Below are positions 8,491 through 16,592 of a DNA stretch of 64,000 nucleotides, one piece after another. Both the position numbers and the translations under genes were made by a program. The first letter of the stretch is position 1, and every line of letters starts with the position of its first letter. Source of the DNA: Bradyrhizobium sp. 186 (GTDB lineage Bacteria; Pseudomonadota; Alphaproteobacteria; Rhizobiales; Xanthobacteraceae); assembly GCF_023101685.1 (NCBI RefSeq), contig NZ_CP082164.1, positions 8,246,001 through 8,310,000 of the forward strand. The letters are read 5' to 3'. The notes below the pieces were generated by a model. That model was not told the origin of the DNA. It searched no databases and saw only the letters and a list, made by a program, of their open reading frames with translations.

Positions 8491-8811
8491 ATGACGCAGG
8501 CAGAAATCGAAGGCAAACTCCACACGCTGAGCCTGGAGCTCAAACAGATTCTTGATCGGGACCAGTCTCGTGAAATCGAATGGAGGCGCCTGGGCCTCAC
8601 CGCAAAAGTCCTCAGCGTGCTCTATTCAGTTGCCGGTGCAGGTTTCATCTGCACCGCTGTCTTCCTGGTCGCGGAGTCTGCAAGCCCAACTTTCCGCAAC
8701 CAATTGATCATGATGGGTATCGTGTTCATGTTCTTGAGCACTCCACTCATGCTCCTGGGCCAAGCGTTTCACACACGCAAGAGGCGCGGCGGATCGACCC
8801 TTGCTAGGTAA
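8491..8811 (+). CDS. Small hypothetical membrane protein (two TM helices)
   Basis: 106 residues: an N-terminal amphipathic, charged helix (LKQILDRDQSREIEW) that may form a coiled coil, then hydrophobic segments at ~41-62 and ~70-92 and a basic tail (TRKRRGG). By the positive-inside rule both ends should be cytoplasmic. The ATG is preceded by AGGGCAGG at a suitable distance. No family recognised; no operon partners. Confidence 0.65.
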   Translation: MTQAEIEGKLHTLSLELKQILDRDQSREIEWRRLGLTAKVLSVLYSVAGAGFICTAVFLVAESASPTFRNQLIMMGIVFMFLSTPLMLLGQAFHTRKRRGGSTLAR

Positions 8812-8970
8812 GTTTATGGAGCCAGGATGCAACTCGCGTTTATGAGATTCAGACGACGCGAAAGCCCGAAGCGCGTCAGGGACGTCTCTCGCCGAATGTG
8901 ACCAAGATCGCATTCGCGGATGTTTCGAACGTTGTATTCTGTGCCCGTCAGTCAACAATCGGAGATTCCG

Positions 8971-9270
8971 ATGTCACCCTTCTCTTTCGTAGTCATCTTG
9001 TCGTCAGCTGTTCTCGCGACCGATTTTGCCTTCGCTGCTGACGCAGAGCACCATCAACAAGCTTCCGAAATGTCCATTGCTGGGCCCACTTCGGCGATAG
9101 TCGTCGCGGAAGCCTCGAAGGTGAGGACCAGCCAACCTGGCGCTGAAAAAGCCATCATCATTGTCTCCGGCAAACAGTCCCGGAGACAATGGATCGGGTC
9201 TCGGGGATCCAAGGTGATGCTCAATCCGCAGCCGTTGCCGCCCAGGGAGACCATTGATAAGTCGAGGTAG
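8971..9270 (+). CDS. Small exported protein with a C-terminal NPQPLPPR motif
   Basis: Start at ATG 8971, preceded by GGAG. Residues 1-23 form a signal peptide ending at a plausible AFA-AD cleavage site, giving a ~76-residue mature protein. Its C-terminal part contains KVMLNPQPLPPRE; the MLNPQPLPP motif recurs in many small Bradyrhizobium exported proteins of unknown role. The remainder is low in Cys and aromatic residues. The frame can be read upstream to 8920, but the signal peptide argues for 8971. It is followed at once by a tRNA 3'-end remnant. Confidence 0.65.
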   Translation: MSPFSFVVILSSAVLATDFAFAADAEHHQQASEMSIAGPTSAIVVAEASKVRTSQPGAEKAIIIVSGKQSRRQWIGSRGSKVMLNPQPLPPRETIDKSR

Positions 9271-9278
9271 GGCGACTG

Positions 9279-9307
9279 GTTGCAGGTTCGAGTCCTGTCG
9301 GGCCCCC
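9279..9307 (+). other. tRNA 3'-end remnant (T-arm and acceptor strand only)
   Basis: Bases 9282-9298 form an intact T-arm: 5-bp stem (one G-U pair) closing the canonical TTCGAGT loop. They are followed by CGGGCCC, which would be the 3' acceptor strand of a tRNA beginning GGGCCCG. No 5' half, D-arm or anticodon arm is present upstream and there is no CCA. This is what remains of a tRNA gene end, as often left at integration sites of mobile elements. Not a functional tRNA. Confidence 0.65.
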
Positions 9308-10102
9308 TCAATGCTCCACCCGGTACAGCCGCCATCGCTCCGGCACGCCTTTGAGCTGGTGAACGCCGTGATCCCTGAAGCGGATTTTGGACTGCGACAT
9401 CTGGTCCTTGACCGCGCTCGAGACCAGGACTTCGCCGGCACGCGCTTTCGCGGCGACGCGCGCGCCGATGTGAAACGCGAGGCCGACCACCTCGCCCCCG
9501 CTCACCTTGTATTCGCCCGCATGCAGGCCCACCCTGATCTCGAGCCCCAGCGTACGCACGGCCTCGCGGATCGCGGTCGCGCAAATGACCCCGGCGGCCG
9601 GCGCCTTGAACGTCGCCAGCAATCCGTCCCCCGTCGTCACGACTTCCTTTCCGCGCAAGGTCTTCAGCTCCTTGCGGACGGCGGCGTAATAGTGCCCCAT
9701 CACCTGCGTCCAGCGGGCGTCGCCGAGCTTTGCTGCTTTCTCGGTGGAGCGGACGATATCGACAAACAGGATCGTGGCGAGCGCCTGTTCGAGCTCGGCG
9801 CCTCGGGGCGCGGATCGGCGCCGGATCGCAATCGGTCCAGCCAGCGGTTCATAGCGATGGTTGCGGCGCCGCGCGATCGCGGCTTTTGCATAGTCCTGGG
9901 CGCGCTGCGCCGTGCCGCAACGAACTGTCTTCTCCTGCGGCAGACGCGTCCAGTAGACTTTTCGTCCATCTCCGGCGCCATGGACCTCTACGGCGCCCCA
10001 CTTCAGCAAAATCGCCGAGCCGACCCGTCGAACACACCACGCCTTTGACGTGTATCCGGAAACGTTCGACTGATGGATTCCGATGCGAAGGAATTTGGGC
10101 AT
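9308..10102 (-). CDS. Class III adenylate/guanylate cyclase with N-terminal WGR-like domain
   Basis: The 264-residue protein makes a cyclic nucleotide from ATP or GTP. Residues ~1-85 resemble a WGR-type module (MPKFLRIGIHQ, KWGAVEVHG, KTVRCGTAQRAQDYAKAAI). Residues ~105-250 are the cyclase homology domain: FVDIVRST with metal-binding Asp, TTGDGLLATF with the second metal Asp, and IRVGLHAGE. The start is set at MPKFL; an upstream frame to 10267 is open but unlike the family. No membrane segment, so cytoplasmic. Its last 13 residues are duplicated as a remnant at 5081-5125. Base specificity cannot be decided from the sequence. Confidence 0.85.
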   Translation of the reverse strand: MPKFLRIGIHQSNVSGYTSKAWCVRRVGSAILLKWGAVEVHGAGDGRKVYWTRLPQEKTVRCGTAQRAQDYAKAAIARRRNHRYEPLAGPIAIRRRSAPRGAELEQALATILFVDIVRSTEKAAKLGDARWTQVMGHYYAAVRKELKTLRGKEVVTTGDGLLATFKAPAAGVICATAIREAVRTLGLEIRVGLHAGEYKVSGGEVVGLAFHIGARVAAKARAGEVLVSSAVKDQMSQSKIRFRDHGVHQLKGVPERWRLYRVEH

Positions 10103-10286
10103 GAATTTGCGGCCAATCGAAAGACCGTCTGGGCGGACCTGGGGTAAAGCGTAGTCGTACAATCCTGCGTTGGCAACAGGACTCCCCAATCGCAGATTTG
10201 CCGGCGGCTCTCGCGCCAGTGAACGGCATGGATGCCCCACGTCATTACGCGCGTCGCGTGTTCGCAATTGCCTCCTGCCGGTAATG

Positions 10287-10320
10287 AAAAAAGCCCGGCC
10301 TCAAGGGAGACCGGGCTCAG
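10287..10320 (-). terminator. Rho-independent terminator downstream of the porin gene
   Basis: On the minus strand AGCCCGGTCTC and its partner form a GC-rich hairpin (GCCCGG/CCGGGC arms, 12-nt loop) followed by six T. It lies just after the porin stop codon and separates it from the cyclase gene. Confidence 0.85.
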
Positions 10321-10340
10321 TTGACTACGGGTCGTAAGCG

Positions 10341-11075
10341 TCAGTCGAACTTGTACATGATCGCCGCGCGGACCGTGTGCGTATCGAGCGTGAACACTTC
10401 GGTGTTGAAGGTGGCCGGGCTCAACCGGCCGGTCGTCGTTCCGAAGTTGTCATAGAGATATTCGCCACGGACGATCCAATTCGGCGTGACCTTGAAATCG
10501 ATGCCGCCGCCAACCGTGAAGCCCACGCGCGTGGCGCTGTTGCTATAGCCGGGATAGACGACGCCGTTGAACGCGGTGGGAAAAATGAAGTTCAGCTTGT
10601 CGTGCACGCCGGCGATTGCTGCGCCGCCTGCGACGAACGGCAGCCAGTTGCCGAACGAATAGCCCAAACGAGCGCGAGCATGAGCCGTCCAATCGATCTT
10701 ATTGTCGATAGACGCGAGATTGTTGCCAAGGCCATTGAAGGGCGTTCCGATCGCCCTTGAACCGGTCACGTCCGCCCAGTTGCCATCGAACTCCACGCCG
10801 ATGACCGCATTGCGGACCTGAATATTGGCGCCGACGATGCCGCCGGCGGTCCAGCCAGAGGTGTTGTAGGAGCCCGGCCGATAAGGAGACGTCTCGTCGG
10901 AGGACCACTCGTTGGTGCCCCAAACGCCGCCAGCCGAAACACCGAGATAAACGCCGGTCCAGTCGGTGATCGGTGCGGCCACGGGCGCCTTGGTATAGTG
11001 CGCCGCCAGGTCGGCTGCCGACGCAGCGGAGACCAGCGCTGTCGTCGCGGCCAGTGTCGCAAAAAGCTTCTTCAT
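10341..11075 (-). CDS. Outer-membrane beta-barrel protein (Omp25/Omp31 type)
   Basis: 244 residues with a clear signal peptide (MKKLFATLAATTALVSAASA, cleaved before ADLA). The mature part opens with APITDWTGVYLGVSAGG, the hallmark of the alphaproteobacterial Omp25/Omp31 family, then shows alternating aromatic/Gly strands (DWTAHARARLGYSFGNWLPFVAGG, FTVGGGIDFKV, IVRGEYLYDNFG) and ends in AAIMYKFD, a usual barrel C-terminus with penultimate Phe. An 8-stranded outer-membrane barrel is expected. Monocistronic, with its own terminator and a 273-bp upstream region. Highly expressed structural porin or surface protein; exact role unknown. Confidence 0.9.
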   Translation of the reverse strand: MKKLFATLAATTALVSAASAADLAAHYTKAPVAAPITDWTGVYLGVSAGGVWGTNEWSSDETSPYRPGSYNTSGWTAGGIVGANIQVRNAVIGVEFDGNWADVTGSRAIGTPFNGLGNNLASIDNKIDWTAHARARLGYSFGNWLPFVAGGAAIAGVHDKLNFIFPTAFNGVVYPGYSNSATRVGFTVGGGIDFKVTPNWIVRGEYLYDNFGTTTGRLSPATFNTEVFTLDTHTVRAAIMYKFD

Positions 11076-11348
11076 GATTTCTGTTTCCCTAAGTCTTCGT
11101 TCAAATCGAGCTTAGGCTTAGTGGGCTCCGCGCAATTTGGCTGTAGTCCAGAAGCCACTCCTTCCCGCCGGAGGTATGCGCCAGGCGACCTGGAACGGCA
11201 TGAAGCGACGCACGGGAATGCGAGAGAGCGTCGGTGATCGCTATGGAATATTTCTGCCGCGCCGGGCTCTTGTCCCGCGTTTTGCGCGACCGGCACGCGC
11301 CTGCATCCGAACCGATCGAGGGGCTCAAGACTCGACGGGGAGCACGCC

Positions 11349-12548
11349 TCACCCGTGAAACGCAAACAGCTCGATCGGATCGCTAAAGCCCCGCACCTCA
11401 TATTCGCCGACGCGTTCGAGCTCGAACTCCCGCTCCACCAGCTCCGCAAATGCACGAGACAACAGAACCGTTCGTCCCAGCTGCTTGGTGAGGGCTTCGA
11501 GGCGCGACGCCATGTTGACGGCGGGGCCGATCACGGTGAAGTCGAGCCGGGTGCTCGAGCCGATATTGCCGTACATGACGTCGCCGACGTGGACTCCGAT
11601 GCCGTAGTTCAGCGGCGCGCGGCTGGTCGCACTGTTTCTTTCGTTGAGGACGACCATGGCCTGACGGGCCTCGGCCACGGCATGCAGCAGGTTTGCGCAC
11701 GCGTTGGGCTGGCTGAGCGGGAAGATGGCGAGCAGGCCGTCGCCGATGAATTTCAGGATTTCGCCGCCGTGGCGCGCGATCGGCTCGGACATCGCGTCGA
11801 AATAATCGTTGAGGAGATCGATGACGTCGTCGCGCGGCCAGTTGTCGGAGATCTTGGTGAAATCGCGCAGATCGCAGATCATGATCGCGGCACGCACGGT
11901 GGTGCCGGTGCCGCGCCTGGTGGCGCCGGCCAGGATCAGCTCGCCGGCATGGGAGCCGACATAGGTCTCCAACAGGGTTCGGGCCAGCCGATTCTTGATG
12001 CGGATCTCGCTGACCAGCGCAAGCACCGGCAACACTCGCTTCAAGCCCGCGATATGCGCATCGTCAAAGCCGCCGGGACGGTCGGTCGCGAAGGTGACGA
12101 TGTGCCGCTTGCCGAGCGTATGGTAGAGCGGCCAGGCCACATAGTCGGTGAGGCCCTTCGCCCGCATCTCGTCATAGATGGCGTGCTTGCGGCCGAGTGA
12201 CGAATCCTGTTCGAGGTCTTCGCGCAGCTCGGTTGCACCGTCGTGGATCTCGTTGGCGGGACTGCCGATGTATTCCGATCGCTCCCTGACGTCGTAGTCG
12301 ACCCGCGCGATCTCCGCCTCGCGCATGCCGTCGGACCACATGAAGCGGGCGCCGAGCCACTGCGGATGCTGGATCAGGACGTGAAGCGTCGACCGCTTGA
12401 GAGGAATGCCGGCCTGCTGGAGCCGGACGCACATCTCGGCGAAGATATTGTCGATGAAGCGCTCGTCGCGCGTGCCGTTGGTCAGCCAGTCGACGACGTC
12501 GCCGCCGGACTGCGGGGTGACGGAATCGGTGTTCGGCGGCGCGTTCAT
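11349..12548 (-). CDS. Class III adenylate/guanylate cyclase with N-terminal sensor domain
   Basis: 399 residues from the ATG at 12548 (preceded by AGGCAGGA). The N-terminal ~190 residues form a regulatory domain typical of Bradyrhizobium cyclases (FIDNIFAEMCVRLQQAGIPLKRSTLHV, HPQWLGARFMW, YVAWPLYHTLGKRH), probably GAF-like. The C-terminal ~190 form the cyclase: MICDLRDFTKISD and KFIGDGLLAIFP carry the two metal Asp, and TVIGPAVNMASRLE holds the catalytic Asn/Arg helix. No membrane segment. The signal sensed is unknown. One of four cyclase genes within 25 kb. Confidence 0.9.
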   Translation of the reverse strand: MNAPPNTDSVTPQSGGDVVDWLTNGTRDERFIDNIFAEMCVRLQQAGIPLKRSTLHVLIQHPQWLGARFMWSDGMREAEIARVDYDVRERSEYIGSPANEIHDGATELREDLEQDSSLGRKHAIYDEMRAKGLTDYVAWPLYHTLGKRHIVTFATDRPGGFDDAHIAGLKRVLPVLALVSEIRIKNRLARTLLETYVGSHAGELILAGATRRGTGTTVRAAIMICDLRDFTKISDNWPRDDVIDLLNDYFDAMSEPIARHGGEILKFIGDGLLAIFPLSQPNACANLLHAVAEARQAMVVLNERNSATSRAPLNYGIGVHVGDVMYGNIGSSTRLDFTVIGPAVNMASRLEALTKQLGRTVLLSRAFAELVEREFELERVGEYEVRGFSDPIELFAFHG

Positions 12549-12671
12549 ATCCTGCCTCTCAGCGGCGGTCTGCATCGGAGGAGATATCGTGTTCCGGCGC
12601 GACGGCGTCAACCTGGTCCGCTGCACTGATTGTGCGCATCGCCCTGTCGGCACGGCAGGCAGGATTGCGGC

Positions 12672-13256
12672 CTAGCCGACGACCTGAATCGACCCCAGCA
12701 CCGCCAAGCCTGAAATGAGCGCGAGCTTTGACGCCTCGGACGGTTCGACCCGCAACGTGCTGCCGTCGGGAATCGCAAAATCCGCTCCATCGAGACGGAT
12801 GCCGCAATCGCCGCAAGCCGCGTAAACGAGATGCGTGCCGGCGAACAAATGCCGATCGCCGGGCTCCCTGAGGGCCGCGAGTTCGATCGCCACCGCACCG
12901 CGCCGCGCCATCAGGTTGACGACCTCGACCGGGCCGGCTTCGAGCTCGGTCACGATCTCGAGCTCGCCGGTGAAGCGCACGGTTTTGAACGGCTCGCGCT
13001 CGTCGAATTCCTGGCCGCGCGCTTTAAGCATCAGCCCGCGCCCGCCGACGACCATCTGCAAGCGGTCGATGCCCGGCATATAGGAGAACGGACCGGGCGC
13101 CACGATCGGCGTCGAGGCGAAGCGCCAGAGCAGGCTGTCCCAATCCTTCACCGGCGCATCGGCGCAATGGGCATCCGCGATATCGGTGAAGACGCCGCCG
13201 CCGTTCTTCCACGGCGAGCGGGTGTAGTTTTCAGGTTTCAGCAGCGTGGTTTTCAT
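12672..13256 (-). CDS. HutD/Ves family protein
   Basis: 194 residues of the HutD family (bicupin fold), with the family motif RSPWKNGGG at ~13-21, then WRFASTPIVAPGPFSYMPGIDRLQMVVGGRGL. HutD proteins often accompany histidine utilisation genes and may bind the pathway intermediate formylglutamate, though their role is not settled. No hut genes are visible here, so the gene is an orphan. The start at 13256 gives the expected N-terminus. The next gene in its direction is a cyclase. Confidence 0.85.
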   Translation of the reverse strand: MKTTLLKPENYTRSPWKNGGGVFTDIADAHCADAPVKDWDSLLWRFASTPIVAPGPFSYMPGIDRLQMVVGGRGLMLKARGQEFDEREPFKTVRFTGELEIVTELEAGPVEVVNLMARRGAVAIELAALREPGDRHLFAGTHLVYAACGDCGIRLDGADFAIPDGSTLRVEPSEASKLALISGLAVLGSIQVVG

Positions 13257-13372
13257 GGCTTCAAGTCGTCCGGGAGCGCAAGAGGGTGGATGTCACTCGC
13301 GCATCATGCGCGTGTCGCATCGGCCTTGCCAACCGATTTGACGAACGCCGCGCGAACCATACAGGCGGGATC

Positions 13373-13458
13373 GTAGCCCGGATGGAGCGGAGCGCAATCC
13401 GGGACAGTCTTTCAGTATGAACGAATCCCGGATTACGCTTACGCTCCATCCGGGCTAC
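13373..13458. repeat. Palindromic intergenic repeat (Bradyrhizobium-type)
   Basis: An 86-bp element with long inverted arms: GTAGCCCGGATGGAGCG at the left end and the complementary CGCTCCATCCGGGCTAC at the right. The inner parts (AATCCGGGA / TCCCGGATT) also pair. I know this type as a dispersed repeat in Bradyrhizobium and relatives. It lies just beyond the 3' end of the solute-binding-protein gene. Confidence 0.85.
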
Positions 13459-13463
13459 GGTGC

Positions 13464-14618
13464 TCACTCGCCCTTGCCGCCCTTCAGCTTCGGCAGCGTC
13501 TCGACGATCTTCTGCTTGCCGTCGACGATCTCCGCGAGGAAGCTGGCGCGGTCGATGTCGCCGTTCTGGTCCCAGCTTGCTTCCATCAGCATGCCGGGCG
13601 CCTTGTCGGGTGTGAGCGTCAGGCCCTTCATCGTTGCGCCAAAGGCCTTGCTGTCGAACTTGCCGATCGTCTCGGTGACGTATTTGACGAGATAGACGGC
13701 GGTGTAGCCCTTGATGCCGTTGTGATCGGGCAAGTATTTGTAGCGCGCGTTGAACTTCTTCGCGAACTCCTGGATCGCCGGCACCGGCGCATCGGCAGAG
13801 AGGCCGACATGGCCGCGCGCGCCGTTCGCGGCGGGGCCGGCAAGCTCGACCACCTTCTGGCTCAAAAGCGTAGTCTCGCCGAACAGCGGCGTCGACAGAC
13901 CCTGCCGCTTCGCCTCGATCAGGAAGCGGGCACTCTCCTCCTCGTTGGTGTAGACGAAGACCGCATCGGCTTTGGCGCCCTTGAGCTTGATCACATCGGA
14001 GCCGAAATCGACCTGGCCTTGCTCGGTGGAGATATCGGCGGCGACCTCGATGCTACGCGCCTTCATTTCCTTCACAAAGTTGTCGCGACCGCCCTTGCCG
14101 AAGTCGTTGTTGACCCAGACCACCGCGACCGACTTCACCTTGAGCCGATCGTGCAGATAGTTGGCGATCTTCGGCATGGAGAACTGCTGGCCAAACGCGG
14201 TGCGGAACACCCAGGGGTTGCCCTGCGTGGTGATGTCGGCGGCCTCGGCGCCGACGATCTGCGGGATCTCGGCCGCTTGGGTCAGCGCCATGTTGACCTT
14301 GACCGAGCCGGAATAGATCGGCCCGAGCACGACGTAGGGGTCCTTGTCCAGGATCTTCTGCACCTGCGCGCGCGAGACGCCTGGATTGCTCTGGGTGTCG
14401 AGATGCTCGGTCGCGATCTTGCGGCCCAAGATGCCGCCGGAATTGTTGATCTCGTCAATGGCGAGCGCGACGCCATCCCGCCAGTTGGTGCCGGACACCG
14501 CGCCGGGCCCGGACAGCTCGACGACGTCGGGAATGTAGACGGTGCTCTGAGCCTGGGCGTGGCCCGCCGACAGCGATGCCGCGATGGCAATGCCGACCGT
14601 CCCTGCAAGATGCCTCAT
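13464..14618 (-). CDS. Periplasmic substrate-binding protein, branched-chain amino acid/aromatic type
   Basis: 384 residues with a signal peptide (cleavage after AQA) and a type-I periplasmic binding fold of the LivK/Peripla_BP_6 family: VVELSGPGAVSGTNWRDGVALAIDEIN, GGILGRKI, YVVLGPIYSGS, and GKGGRDNFVKEMK. Such proteins serve ABC importers for branched-chain amino acids, but many bind aromatic acids. It ends a three-gene minus-strand operon (aroE, hydrolase, this gene), which suggests a shikimate- or quinate-derived ligand. No ATPase or permease gene is adjacent, so the partner must be encoded elsewhere. Confidence 0.87.
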   Translation of the reverse strand: MRHLAGTVGIAIAASLSAGHAQAQSTVYIPDVVELSGPGAVSGTNWRDGVALAIDEINNSGGILGRKIATEHLDTQSNPGVSRAQVQKILDKDPYVVLGPIYSGSVKVNMALTQAAEIPQIVGAEAADITTQGNPWVFRTAFGQQFSMPKIANYLHDRLKVKSVAVVWVNNDFGKGGRDNFVKEMKARSIEVAADISTEQGQVDFGSDVIKLKGAKADAVFVYTNEEESARFLIEAKRQGLSTPLFGETTLLSQKVVELAGPAANGARGHVGLSADAPVPAIQEFAKKFNARYKYLPDHNGIKGYTAVYLVKYVTETIGKFDSKAFGATMKGLTLTPDKAPGMLMEASWDQNGDIDRASFLAEIVDGKQKIVETLPKLKGGKGE

Positions 14619-14645
14619 GATGTCCTCCTCCCTTTTGCTTTCTTG

Positions 14646-15491
14646 TTATGATTGTTCCGCCGCGCGGCCGAAGCCGAGCAGCTTTGCCGGCGTTTGCCAC
14701 AACAGGCGATGCTGATCGCCGGGGTCCGGAAACAGCCGGGTCAGCACCGCGAGCAGCGGCCCGTAGTCGAGCCGTTCGGCTGCACGAAGGAACGGATAGT
14801 CCGATCCCCAGACGCAGCGATCGAGCGTGAAGGCGTCGACGAGCGCGGCAATGAACGGCCAGGTGTCTTCATACGGATGCGGCTGCTCAGAGAATTTGTA
14901 GTAGCCCGAGAGCTTGACGTGAGCATCGCGCTCGCGGCCGATCGCCAGCAGGGTCTGGAACGCCTTGCCTTGCAATCCCTGCGCGACCGACGGCCGTCCG
15001 CAATGATCGATCACCAGGCGCACGGGCGATGTCTCGATCAGCGGCAGCAGGTCGAGCAGTTGATCCTGCTCGACCTGGATCTGGAGGAACAGGTCGAGGC
15101 TGGCCAGTTTCTCAAGCAGAGGCGTCGTATTTCGATAATAGTCGGTGCCGTGAAACGGCACATTGAAGGCTACGCCGATCACCCCGGCCGCCTTCAATCG
15201 TTCGAGCTGGGCGATATCGATGTCATTCTCGACGACGGCGACGCCCCTGAAGCGGTCGCCGCCCTGCTTCAGCGTGTCGAGCAGGATGCGGCTGTCGCTG
15301 CCGTAGCCGGTGTTGGTCGCGACCACGAGCGCGTGTCTGACATCGAAGACGTCGAACACACGGATCAGCTGCGCCGCCGTCGCGATTTCCTGGCCGCCCG
15401 GCCGGTATGGCGTGTCGGGACCATAAGGAAAGCGGACGGGATCGATGGCGTGGATGTGGCAGTCGATCTTGGGGCACGCCGGCAAGGTCAT
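14646..15491 (-). CDS. Amidohydrolase-2 family hydrolase (PDC lactonase-like)
   Basis: 281 residues of the metal-dependent amidohydrolase family that includes 2-pyrone-4,6-dicarboxylate lactonase. Seen: KIDCHIHAIDP with the HxH motif near residue 11, VIDHCGRPS with a metal His near residue 162, VKLSGYYKFS, and WGSDYPF with the catalytic Asp near residue 231. It lies between aroE (22 bp upstream) and a binding-protein gene, so the substrate is probably a lactone or ring product in aromatic or hydroaromatic catabolism. Exact reaction not known. Confidence 0.83.
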   Translation of the reverse strand: MTLPACPKIDCHIHAIDPVRFPYGPDTPYRPGGQEIATAAQLIRVFDVFDVRHALVVATNTGYGSDSRILLDTLKQGGDRFRGVAVVENDIDIAQLERLKAAGVIGVAFNVPFHGTDYYRNTTPLLEKLASLDLFLQIQVEQDQLLDLLPLIETSPVRLVIDHCGRPSVAQGLQGKAFQTLLAIGRERDAHVKLSGYYKFSEQPHPYEDTWPFIAALVDAFTLDRCVWGSDYPFLRAAERLDYGPLLAVLTRLFPDPGDQHRLLWQTPAKLLGFGRAAEQS

Positions 15492-15513
15492 GGCGAAAAA
15501 CTCCCCTCGCCCG

Positions 15514-16356
15514 TCAGAACGTCGCCTCGATGGCCTTGATCAGCTCGGGCGTCACGTCCGGCATGATTCCGAACCAGGCCTTGAAGGCGAGCCGCGCCTG
15601 GTTGAGCAGCAGGCCGAGCCCGTTCACGGTGACGCAGCCGCGCGCGCGGGCCTCGGCCAGGAACGGCGTCTCGAGCGGCGTGTAGATGAGATCGGCGGTG
15701 AGCGTCGCAGGCTTCAGCCGCGACAGGTCGATCTCGAGCGCACTCTTGCCGACCATGCCGCGATCGGTGCAGTTGACGAGCAGAGCCACGTCCGCAAGCG
15801 CCGCAGCGCGATCGTCCCACGCAACGGTGCTGACGGCGGAGCCGAATTCCTTTGCGAGCGCCTGCGCCTTCTCAGTGGTGCGGTTGGCGATGCGGATCTC
15901 GCGCGCGCCGTTTTCAAGCAGCGCCACGACGACCGCCCGCGACGCGCCGCCGGCGCCGAGCAGCAGGATCGGTCCCGCATCGCCGCGCCAGTCGGCCCTG
16001 GCGTCGCGCAGGCTCTGCACAAAGCCGTTGCCGTCATTGTTGAAGCCCGAGAGCGTGCCGTCCGCTTCGACGACGATGGTGTTGACGGCGCCGATGCGCT
16101 TCGCGGTCTCGTTGACGCGGGTCAGCAGCGACATCGCCGTCTGCTTGTGCGGCATGGTGACGTTGCAGCCGCGAAAGCCGAGCGCGACAAGTCCGCGGAG
16201 CGCATCCTCCAGCCGTTCAGGCTTGACGGCGAGCGGCACATAAGTGCCGCGGATGCCGTGCGCCTTCAGCCAGAAATTATGAATGACCGGCGAGCGCGAA
16301 TGCGCGACCGGGAGTCCAATGATACCCGCGAACCCAAATCCGTCCGCCTGCGACAT
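15514..16356 (-). CDS. aroE: Shikimate/quinate dehydrogenase family protein
   Basis: 280 residues from ATG 16356. The N-terminal domain holds the shikimate site (LPVAHSRSPVIHNFW, with the Ser pair; NVTMPHK with the catalytic Lys). The Rossmann domain has LLGAGGASRAV near residue 134 and ANRTTEKA near residue 155; the Arg of the latter favours NADP. A genome normally keeps its biosynthetic aroE elsewhere. Being first in an operon with a PDC-lactonase-like hydrolase and a binding protein, this copy may be catabolic. A longer upstream frame (to 16425) is rejected because the family N-terminus begins at MSQADGFGFAGIIG. Confidence 0.88.
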   Translation of the reverse strand: MSQADGFGFAGIIGLPVAHSRSPVIHNFWLKAHGIRGTYVPLAVKPERLEDALRGLVALGFRGCNVTMPHKQTAMSLLTRVNETAKRIGAVNTIVVEADGTLSGFNNDGNGFVQSLRDARADWRGDAGPILLLGAGGASRAVVVALLENGAREIRIANRTTEKAQALAKEFGSAVSTVAWDDRAAALADVALLVNCTDRGMVGKSALEIDLSRLKPATLTADLIYTPLETPFLAEARARGCVTVNGLGLLLNQARLAFKAWFGIMPDVTPELIKAIEATF

Positions 16357-16453
16357 GCTGCGCTTCCATCTTCGACCGCATCCGGCGCGCGCGACCTGTG
16401 CCGACGCCGGCTGCTTCCTCCTCAACCCGCCTTTCGGCGCTCGACCATTTCAT

Positions 16454-16469
16454 TTGGTCGTTTGTCCAA
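16454..16469. promoter_or_regulatory. Possible operator upstream of the aroE operon
   Basis: Imperfect inverted repeat TTGGTC-N4-GTCCAA (one mismatch) about 100 bp upstream of aroE, within an otherwise featureless 236-bp gap. GntR- or LysR-type repressors use sites of this kind. Only the symmetry supports the call. Confidence 0.3.
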
Positions 16470-16592
16470 GACTATTAGGCGGAATGGCCATCGTGCGCAA
16501 TGCGAATCTCGCGCCGGCAAGGGCCTGAACGGGCCGGAGAGCCGCGATCACGGTGGCGCGCGTCGTTGCGATCGCGCGTGCTCACGTCGCGG

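Noticed and set aside
9004..9584. Minus-strand frames with a TRTCNQ / QDSNLQP peptide
   Set aside because: These are typical spurious products of reading a tRNA T-arm antisense; they only mark the tRNA remnant.
9254..10048. 264-codon plus-strand frame over the cyclase
   Set aside because: Shadow of the minus-strand cyclase with metal-binding Asp motifs.
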